DNA of 39,595 bases from Ruthenibacterium sp. (GTDB lineage: Bacteria > Bacillota > Clostridia > Oscillospirales > Ruminococcaceae). A model generated the notes under the pieces. The model made no database searches. It had not been told where the DNA came from and was given only the letters and a program-made list of their open reading frames with translations. The position numbers were made by a program, and so were the translations under genes. The stretch is taken from contig JAHHSK010000009.1 of NCBI GenBank assembly GCA_020025255.1, forward strand, positions 1 through 39,595, given 5' to 3'. This document shows positions 34,453 to 39,595 of this stretch, one piece after another. Numbering within the stretch: position 1 is the first letter of the stretch; every line of letters starts with the position of its first letter.

Positions 34453-34567
34453 GTCGGGCAACTTCGGAGGCTCCGCCTTCCTTTGAATTTTGTGCCCGCC
34501 GCATTGGATATGCGGACCACCCTCTCGGACCGGCGGCACCGAGCAGGATAAAATACAGCCGCCGGAG
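34453..34567 (+). promoter_or_regulatory. preQ1-III-like riboswitch upstream of queT
   Basis: The leader folds into: P1 CGGGCA (34455-34460) with TGCCCG (34493-34498); a hairpin CCGCAT/ATGCGG (34499-34515); and CCGGCGGC (34530-34537) with GCCGCCGG (34558-34565), which buries the GGAG ribosome site. AATTTT inside the first stem can pair with AAAAT (34550-34554), giving the pseudoknot expected of class III. Start GGGCAACTT and end CCGCCGGAG resemble the Faecalibacterium preQ1-III sequence as I recall it. Binding of preQ1 would block queT translation. Confidence 0.72.
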
Positions 34568-34575
34568 AAATGAAT

Positions 34576-35100
34576 ATGAAAAAGACGAACACCCACACCC
34601 TCGTGCGCTGTGCTTTGATCGCTGCGCTCTACTCTGCTATCAGCCTTGCGCTGGCACCGATCACCTTTTCCACCGTGCAGGTGCGTGTCAGTGAAGCATT
34701 GACGCTTTTGCCTGTGCTGACACCCGATGCGATCATCGGCGTTACGCTTGGATGCTTTCTGACGAACCTGATCGGTGTATTCACCGGTGCAAACGTGCTT
34801 GGCGCTCTGGATATCCTGTTCGGCACAGCCGCAACGCTGCTTGCTGCCCTTGCCACCCGCCGTCTGGCTCAGGTGCGCACCAAGGGTCTTCCCCTTCTGG
34901 CCGCTGTTCCGCCGATTCTTTTTAATGCGGTTGTGATCGGTGCCGAGCTGACCTGGGCATTCGGCCCGCGCACGCTGACCGGCTTTTTGTTTCAGGCCGG
35001 AAGTGTCGGGCTCGGCCAGCTCATCTCCTGCTGTGTGCTGGGGCTGCCGATGATCCACTTTATTGAAAAGAAGCCCGCACTGCGCCGCTGGTTTGAGTGA
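34576..35100 (+). CDS. queT: QueT family queuosine precursor transporter
   Basis: 174 aa, about five membrane helices; the S component of an ECF-type transporter for queuosine precursors. Signature regions: RCALIAALYSAISLALAP, VQVRVSEALTLLP and GCFLTNLIGV. Two in-frame ATGs exist: 34570 is only 2 bases from GGAG, while 34576 is 8 bases away and is preferred. The riboswitch-like leader that hides this GGAG supports the assignment. No que biosynthesis gene is in the window. Confidence 0.92.
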   Translation: MKKTNTHTLVRCALIAALYSAISLALAPITFSTVQVRVSEALTLLPVLTPDAIIGVTLGCFLTNLIGVFTGANVLGALDILFGTAATLLAALATRRLAQVRTKGLPLLAAVPPILFNAVVIGAELTWAFGPRTLTGFLFQAGSVGLGQLISCCVLGLPMIHFIEKKPALRRWFE

Positions 35101-35131
35101 CGTCTTTTCCCGGTAAGGAGATTTTGGCCTT

Positions 35132-35785
35132 ATGGCTTTGTATGATACCATACTGTGGGACTGGAACGGCACCTTGCTCGACGATGTGGAGCTGTGTGTC
35201 GATTTATTGAACACGATGCTTACGCGCCACGGCTATGCGCCGGTATCCGGTACGGCACAGTACCGCAGTATTTTCGGCTTTCCGATTTCGCGCTACTATG
35301 AGCGCGCCGGTTTTGATTTCACCCGCACTCCCTATTGCGTGCTGTCCGAAGAATACATGCAGCTGTATGTCCCGCAAAGCCTTTCCTGTGCACCGCAAAA
35401 ACATGCACGCGATGTGCTTTCCCTCTTTGCGCAGCACGGGCTGCGGCAGGTGATCCTTTCCGCATCGGAAAAAAAGCTTTTACAGACCCATGTTGCGCAC
35501 TATGGCTTTACACCGTATTTTGATACTCTTTTAGGGCTTTCGGATATTTATGCCAACAGCAAAACCGATATCGGCCTTGCGTGGCTGCGTGAAAGCGGGC
35601 TATCCCCCGCACGCACCGTGATGATCGGGGATAGTGTGCACGATTTTGAAGTATCGCAGACCTTGGGCGTTTCCTGCGTGCTGTTTGCAGGCGGGCATCA
35701 GCTGCGCGAAACGCTTGCCCAAACCGGTGCGGTTGTGATCGATTCCCTGTCCGAGCTGCCCGGCATCATTCTGGGCGATTGCTGA
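35132..35785 (+). CDS. HAD family hydrolase (phosphoglycolate phosphatase-like)
   Basis: 217 aa HAD-IA type protein. Motif I is DWNGT (Asp10 nucleophile, with Asn in place of the usual second Asp), motif II ILSAS (about 109), motif III Lys in NSKTD (about 144), motif IV GDSVHD (about 166-171). A four-helix cap is at about 15-85. The Asn variant is known among HAD phosphatases annotated from clostridia, but it may change the activity. AAGGAG lies 11 bases before the ATG. Confidence 0.87.
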   Translation: MALYDTILWDWNGTLLDDVELCVDLLNTMLTRHGYAPVSGTAQYRSIFGFPISRYYERAGFDFTRTPYCVLSEEYMQLYVPQSLSCAPQKHARDVLSLFAQHGLRQVILSASEKKLLQTHVAHYGFTPYFDTLLGLSDIYANSKTDIGLAWLRESGLSPARTVMIGDSVHDFEVSQTLGVSCVLFAGGHQLRETLAQTGAVVIDSLSELPGIILGDC

Positions 35786-35832
35786 TGCTTGAGCCGCGCC
35801 TTGGATCTTTTGAACCGGTTGGCCTGCATACC

Positions 35833-35873
35833 AAAAGCTGCCCTCGGCCGCAAAGCCGAAGGGCAGCTTTTTT
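35833..35873 (+). terminator. Intrinsic terminator of the HAD gene
   Basis: AAAAGCTGCCCTCGGC pairs with GCCGAAGGGCAGCTTTT (one bulge), then a T run. Confidence 0.9.
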
Positions 35874-35890
35874 CGCGTAAAAATCAAAAA

Positions 35891-35927
35891 AGCATGTGCT
35901 TGCAAAAGCACATGCTCTCTTTTTTTA
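35891..35927. terminator. Second hairpin with T/A tracts on both sides
   Basis: AGCATGTGCT/AGCACATGCT perfect 10-bp stem with a 6-nt loop. On the plus strand it is followed by CTCT and seven T; on the minus strand by six T, then GATTTTT. Most useful as the terminator of a minus-strand transcript, either DUF1292 or a small RNA. Confidence 0.75.
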
Positions 35928-35934
35928 TACAAAC

Positions 35935-36110
35935 CTGCCCTGCCGTCTGTACCACACCAAACCTACCTGTGTGGCAGGTGGGTGCCCTGCCGGAGTTTCA
36001 CGCTCCCTTCGTCCGCCGCACCAAACGGTGCAGGCGGGAGGTCTGCAATCCCCTCACTAGGACTCCGGGCTCCCTTTCGGTGATTAGTAGGATTAATATA
36101 TGGCACATCA
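35935..36110. ncRNA. Candidate structured RNA (possibly 6S-like), strand uncertain
   Basis: About 175 bases without a supportable ORF that fold strongly: hairpin ACCTACCTG/CAGGTGGGT (35961-35983, two wobbles), an outer stem CCGGAG (35990-35995) with CTCCGG (36063-36068), and inside it a long arm CCGCC/GGCGG plus GCACC/GGTGC (36013-36037). A large internal loop separates outer stem and arm. Length, long arm and central bubble recall 6S RNA, but I cannot confirm the family. The minus reading ends at a terminator; the plus reading lacks one. No strong promoter is seen for either. Confidence 0.4.
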
Positions 36111-36137
36111 AATCGCACAGCGCAGGCTGTGGCAAAA

Positions 36138-36458
36138 TTATTTCAGATCATCAAGGTCGATATCGAACAGGTCCTTCAACCGGGCAGCGAACATATCGCC
36201 CACTTCCAGCAGTTCTTCGTCGTCCTCCACCACATCCAGATATTCTTCGCCGTTTTCTTCGCTTACGCGCATCAGGATAATATTTGCATCCTCTTCCAGC
36301 CGTTCCGCTGCTGTATCCGCATAAGGAACAACGGCAAGATAGCGTGTCTCATGAAAATCGGCTGCATCGATCACTTCAAACTTGAATTCTTCCCCCTCGT
36401 CATTGCACAGGGTGATAATATCCGGAGTGTAGTCGTCAAACTGTTCATCCTGGGACAT
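36138..36458 (-). CDS. DUF1292 domain-containing protein (YrzB-like)
   Basis: 106 aa, very acidic. Core ITLCNDEGEEFKFEVIDA, YLAVVPY and EEYLDVVEDDEELLEV are the DUF1292 pattern. The family is widespread in Firmicutes, often near ruvX/yrrK; function unknown. AAGGAGGT stands 9 bases before the ATG and a good promoter lies upstream. Here it is a single gene, away from its usual alaS-ruvX neighbours. Confidence 0.9.
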   Translation of the reverse strand: MSQDEQFDDYTPDIITLCNDEGEEFKFEVIDAADFHETRYLAVVPYADTAAERLEEDANIILMRVSEENGEEYLDVVEDDEELLEVGDMFAARLKDLFDIDLDDLK

Positions 36459-36502
36459 TGGAACGGACCTCCTTCATTCGGTCGGATTTCTTTTCTGCTT
36501 TT

Positions 36503-36531
36503 ATTTTACCCAATCTGCACACTCCCGTCAA
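36503..36531 (-). promoter_or_regulatory. Promoter of the DUF1292 gene
   Basis: Minus strand: TTGACG (36526-36531), 17-bp spacer, TAAAAT (36503-36508). Confidence 0.8.
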
Positions 36532-36582
36532 GTAGTGGATACAAATTTACAGTTCATTCACTTCTTTTGGCTTCTGTTTGTG

Positions 36583-36588
36583 TATAAT
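36583..36588 (+). promoter_or_regulatory. Candidate -10 of the cyclophilin lipoprotein gene
   Basis: TATAAT on the plus strand, 70 bases before the start codon. No convincing -35. Confidence 0.45.
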
Positions 36589-36658
36589 TAAATCAATCCA
36601 ATTCCATTCCCGATGTACCCTTTTCGGGCATATTCCGTCAACCTAGGAGGAACCGTTT

Positions 36659-37405
36659 GTGAAAAAACAATTTTTACGGATCTGCACCCTTGCCGCGTCT
36701 ATGTGTATTCTGTTTTCGGGATGTGCCGACGGAAGCCTTGCCTCGAATTCGAAATCGCGCACACGCCCCGAAGGGCTGAATGAATTGCAGTTCGCTCTGC
36801 CGCAGGAAGGGGATCCGATTGCCGTGATTTCCACTTCCATGGGGGATATTTCGATCATTCTGTATCCGGAGCTTGCCCCGATGGCTGTGGAAAACTTCAC
36901 CGGCCTTGCCCAAAACGGGTATTACAATGGGGTTTCGTTCCACCGTGTTGTGGAAGGATTTCTCATCCAGTCCGGGGACAGCACCAAAACCGGTTGCGGC
37001 GGCGATTCCATTTGGAACGGCAAGGATTTCCCGAACGAAATATCCGATCAGCTGCATCATTACAGCGGTGCTGTTGCCTTTGCGCATCCGCGCAGCGGCA
37101 GCGCAGGAAATCTCAGCCAGTTTTATATCGTGCAAAGCGCCCAGAATTCCGTTGATTCCCAAATCGGTGATACTCTTTTGAATAACGGCGTGCGGCAGGA
37201 GGTCGTGGATGCGTACCGTGCCGTGGGCGGCGTGCCGTATCTGGACAATCTGGATACCGTATTCGCCCAGGTGTACAGCGGCATGGAGGTCGTGGATGCG
37301 ATTGCCTCTGTTGACTGCGGCGATGATGAAACCCCGGAACAGGAAATCACCATCAGCAGCATCACGATCGGCACCTATTCTTCCGCCCAAGACGCAGCCG
37401 AATGA
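36659..37405 (+). CDS. Cyclophilin-type peptidyl-prolyl isomerase lipoprotein
   Basis: 248 aa. Basic start, hydrophobic stretch and lipobox LFSGC with Cys22, so it should be lipid-anchored outside the cell membrane. The cyclophilin domain follows from about residue 58: MGDISIILYPELAP, the active-site VSFHRVVEGFLIQSGD, and SAGNLSQFYIVQ. It likely assists folding of exported proteins. The start is GTG behind AGGAGG, 8 bases away. Own terminator downstream. Confidence 0.93.
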   Translation: MKKQFLRICTLAASMCILFSGCADGSLASNSKSRTRPEGLNELQFALPQEGDPIAVISTSMGDISIILYPELAPMAVENFTGLAQNGYYNGVSFHRVVEGFLIQSGDSTKTGCGGDSIWNGKDFPNEISDQLHHYSGAVAFAHPRSGSAGNLSQFYIVQSAQNSVDSQIGDTLLNNGVRQEVVDAYRAVGGVPYLDNLDTVFAQVYSGMEVVDAIASVDCGDDETPEQEITISSITIGTYSSAQDAAE

Positions 37406-37420
37406 TCCGACGCTTGTTTC

Positions 37421-37464
37421 AAAAGCAGCATTTTTGTAATGTGTGCAGAAATGCTGCTTTTTTG
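37421..37464 (+). terminator. Intrinsic terminator of the cyclophilin gene
   Basis: AAAAGCAGCATTT pairs with AAATGCTGCTTTT around a 15-nt loop, then further T. Confidence 0.85.
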
Positions 37465-37563
37465 TCTGCGCTTTTCATTCGATCGCGTATCCCGCATGTG
37501 CCCGGCGCCGTACCCCTTTTCCTGCATTTTCGTGCGCCTTGGCTATCTTTTCGACACAGAGTG

Positions 37564-37572
37564 TGATATACT
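37564..37572 (+). promoter_or_regulatory. Extended -10 promoter of the cardiolipin synthase gene
   Basis: TGA-TATACT at 37564-37572, about 35 bases before the ATG. Confidence 0.5.
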
Positions 37573-37606
37573 GACTGTGTATCCGATTATAAAAGGAAGG
37601 TATAGC

Positions 37607-39145
37607 ATGAAAAAGCTGTCTCGGTTTCTTCTTTCGCGAACTTTTTTGTTCGGTGTGCTTATTGCGTGCCAGCTGGGTATTTTTGTATGGCTGATGCTGA
37701 TGTTCCGCCGTGCCGGTACGGTTGCATATATCATCCTCACTCTTATCAGTGCGCTTGTGATCATTGCCGTTGTCGAACACAATAACATCAACCCCGCATA
37801 TAAAATCATGTGGCTTTTGATCGTTGTGGTCATGCCCGTCACAGGGCCGATCTGTTATTTATGGTGGGGGCGCCATGGCATCCCGCCCAAGCGCGCGCGT
37901 CAGCTGGTGCAAATGGAACAGGACGCCGCCTGCGCTTTTCAGCAGGAGCCGGCCGTCACACAAGCCTTGTATCAGGAATTCCCCGATTTCCGGCACAGTG
38001 TCGAATACCTGCGCAATTATGCCGCCGCGCCGGTTTACAGCGGAACCCAAACGGAATATTATTCCATGGGACAAGAATTTCTTGCGCCCTTTCTGGATGC
38101 GCTGCGCAAAGCTGAAAAGTATATTTTTCTGGAATATTTTATTGTGGAAGAAGGACAGATGTGGGATCCGATCCTTGCGATCCTGCGCGAAAAGGCAGCC
38201 GCCGGTGTGGATGTCCGCGTGATCTATGATGGCTTTGGCTCCATGTTCACGCTTCCTGCGGATTACGATGAACAGCTGTGCCGCATGGGGATCCAGTGTC
38301 ACGCCTTCAATCCGCTGCATTTTTCGCTGCATATTTCCGATTACAAGCTGTTCAATCACCGCGATCACCGTAAAATCGCTGTGATCGATGGCTGCGTGGG
38401 CTTTACCGGCGGGCTTAACTTTGCCGATGAGTATATCAACCGCAAGCTGCGCTGCGGCGTATGGAAGGATACGGCGGTAAAGCTGGAAGGCAGTGCCGTG
38501 TATTCCCTTACGGTTTCTTTTTTGACGATGTGGGATTATGTTGCCGGCACTAAGAGCGATTATGAAGCCTACCGCTGTCCTTGCGCTGTTCCGGCACAGG
38601 GATATGTGCAGCCCTATTTCGATTCCCCGCTCAATAACGAAATCATATGTGAAAATGCCTACATCAATATCATCCGCCGTGCACAGCGGTACGTTTATAT
38701 CACAACCCCTTATCTGATTATCGATAACGAATTGATGTCCGCCTTGTGCCTTGCCGCCAAAAGCGGTGTGGATGTGCGCATCTTAACCCCCGGCATCCCG
38801 GACAAGGCGTTTGTTTATCAGGTAACGCAAAGCTATTATCCGCGCCTTTTGGAAGCCGGTGTTCATATTTATGAATACACTCCCGGTTTTATGCATGCGA
38901 AAATGTTTGTCAGCGATGACCGGGAAGCCATTGTCGGCACCGCGAATCTGGATTTCCGCAGTCTGTATCTGCATTTTGAAAACTGCTGTGCCTTTTACGG
39001 CGGTTCCATAGTGCAGAGCGTTCTTTCCGATATCAACCGCACCTTGGCCGAATGTCACGAAGTAACACTGGAAGAAACGCATCATATTCCGCTGTACAAA
39101 GTACTTACCCGGATTTTCATGCGCTTTTTTGCGCCGCTTTTGTAA
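37607..39145 (+). CDS. cls: Cardiolipin synthase
   Basis: 512 aa. Two N-terminal membrane helices (about 13-33 and 39-57), a third hydrophobic stretch near 70-90, then two phospholipase D repeats: HKD1 HRDHRKIAVID and HKD2 HAKMFVSDD, each with the FTGGLNF or VGTANLDFRS segment after it. Condenses phosphatidylglycerol to cardiolipin at the membrane. A longer frame to 37439 crosses the promoter; the ATG at 37607 has AAAAGGAAGG. DUF3842 follows after 13 bases. Confidence 0.94.
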   Translation: MKKLSRFLLSRTFLFGVLIACQLGIFVWLMLMFRRAGTVAYIILTLISALVIIAVVEHNNINPAYKIMWLLIVVVMPVTGPICYLWWGRHGIPPKRARQLVQMEQDAACAFQQEPAVTQALYQEFPDFRHSVEYLRNYAAAPVYSGTQTEYYSMGQEFLAPFLDALRKAEKYIFLEYFIVEEGQMWDPILAILREKAAAGVDVRVIYDGFGSMFTLPADYDEQLCRMGIQCHAFNPLHFSLHISDYKLFNHRDHRKIAVIDGCVGFTGGLNFADEYINRKLRCGVWKDTAVKLEGSAVYSLTVSFLTMWDYVAGTKSDYEAYRCPCAVPAQGYVQPYFDSPLNNEIICENAYINIIRRAQRYVYITTPYLIIDNELMSALCLAAKSGVDVRILTPGIPDKAFVYQVTQSYYPRLLEAGVHIYEYTPGFMHAKMFVSDDREAIVGTANLDFRSLYLHFENCCAFYGGSIVQSVLSDINRTLAECHEVTLEETHHIPLYKVLTRIFMRFFAPLL

Positions 39146-39158
39146 GGAGGTTTATGGG

Positions 39159-39563
39159 TTGGATATCGTTGTAATGGACGGGCAGGGCGGCGGCTTCGGC
39201 CGCGCGCTGATCGGTGCCCTGCGTGCCGCCGGCGTAAAAAACACGATCATTGCCGTCGGCACCAATGCACTTGCAACCTCCGCCATGCTGAAGGCCGGGG
39301 CAAGTGCCGGCGCAACGGGAGAAAATGCCGTAATCGTAAACGCAGCACGCGCGCAGATCTTGACAGGGCCGATCGGGCTGATCCTGGCAAACAGCATGCT
39401 GGGGGAATGCAGCCCCGCCATGGCACGCGCCGTGGCGGAAAGCCCGGCGCACAAAATACTCATCCCCGTCAGCAAATGCGGGGTGCATATTGCCGGGCTG
39501 CCGGAAAAGCCGCTTGCCGAATATATCGATGATGCCGTGCAGCAGATTTGCAGGCTGCTGTGA
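39159..39563 (+). CDS. DUF3842 family protein
   Basis: 134 aa. Starts at TTG (MDIVVMDGQGGGFGRAL) with a nucleotide-binding-like glycine-rich turn; further conserved GTNALATSAMLKAGA and TGENAVIVNA segments. This clostridial family has no known function. AAGGAGG lies 8 bases before the TTG; a frame extending 10 codons into cls is rejected. It is probably co-transcribed with cls. Confidence 0.88.
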   Translation: MDIVVMDGQGGGFGRALIGALRAAGVKNTIIAVGTNALATSAMLKAGASAGATGENAVIVNAARAQILTGPIGLILANSMLGECSPAMARAVAESPAHKILIPVSKCGVHIAGLPEKPLAEYIDDAVQQICRLL

Positions 39564-39573
39564 CAGCTGTAAA

Positions 39574-39595
39574 AAACGCCTCCGAAGAGGCGTTT
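39574..39595 (+). terminator. Intrinsic terminator at the window edge
   Basis: AAACGCCTC, 4-nt loop, GAGGCGTTT; the T tract is cut by the end of the window. Confidence 0.75.

Noticed and set aside
35935..36110. RNase P RNA, SRP RNA, tmRNA or a glycine/cobalamin riboswitch
   Set aside because: Diagnostic conserved segments of each were looked for on both strands and not found; length is also too short for RNase P and tmRNA.

Overview
The window reads as chromosomal DNA of a low-redundancy Firmicute, most likely a gut clostridium of the Oscillospirales/Ruminococcaceae type. Reasons: Gram-positive style AAGGAGG ribosome binding sites, sigma-A-like promoters, the Firmicutes order of the S10-spc-alpha ribosomal cluster with adk-map-infA inside it, zinc-type S14 and L36, RqcH/NFACT, TrmK, DUF1292, DUF3842, DegV and TSCPD (TIGR03905) proteins, and a preQ1-III-like leader in front of queT, a riboswitch class known mainly from Faecalibacterium-like bacteria. 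No phage, insertion sequence, CRISPR array or recognisable defence island is present.

Layout. 1-4080: on the minus strand a ClpC/ClpA-type unfoldase that lacks the M-domain, a TSCPD protein and a PHP phosphoesterase; on the plus strand a solitary tRNA-Gly(CCC) with its own consensus promoter and terminator. 4090-8190: a sugar-utilisation pair, a family 2 glycoside hydrolase (minus) and a divergent AraC-type regulator (plus), followed by a small GNAT-like protein. 8237-23634: a continuous minus-strand cluster of 31 genes from rpsJ to rplQ that makes ribosomal proteins plus SecY, adenylate kinase, methionine aminopeptidase, IF-1 and RNA polymerase alpha. Its promoter appears to lie inside the terminator of the upstream rqcH gene, and a leader of about 315 nt follows with a short ORF overlapping a terminator-like hairpin. 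Three further gaps of about 100 nt in the cluster (before rplC, rplB and rpsM) hold stem-loops.

24083-28723 (minus): rqcH, a nif3-like gene, trmK and a DUF1858 gene (the last three overlapping, with one promoter), and a GH25 lysozyme without a signal peptide. 29086-35785 (mostly plus): an SPFH/band-7 membrane protein, a tiny glycine-rich membrane protein (minus), pyridoxamine kinase, trmL, DegV, a membrane-anchored family 2 glycosyltransferase, a flavin reductase-like protein, queT behind a preQ1-III-like riboswitch, and a HAD hydrolase. 35891-36135 contains a strongly structured, non-coding stretch that may be a small RNA. 36138-39595: DUF1292 (minus), a lipoprotein cyclophilin, cardiolipin synthase and DUF3842 (plus).

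Most of the window is conserved housekeeping content. The parts that merit attention are the regulatory RNAs: the S10 leader with its overlapping small ORF, the stem-loop-rich intercistronic gaps, the queT riboswitch and the orphan structured RNA. I see no evidence for a wholly new multi-gene system.
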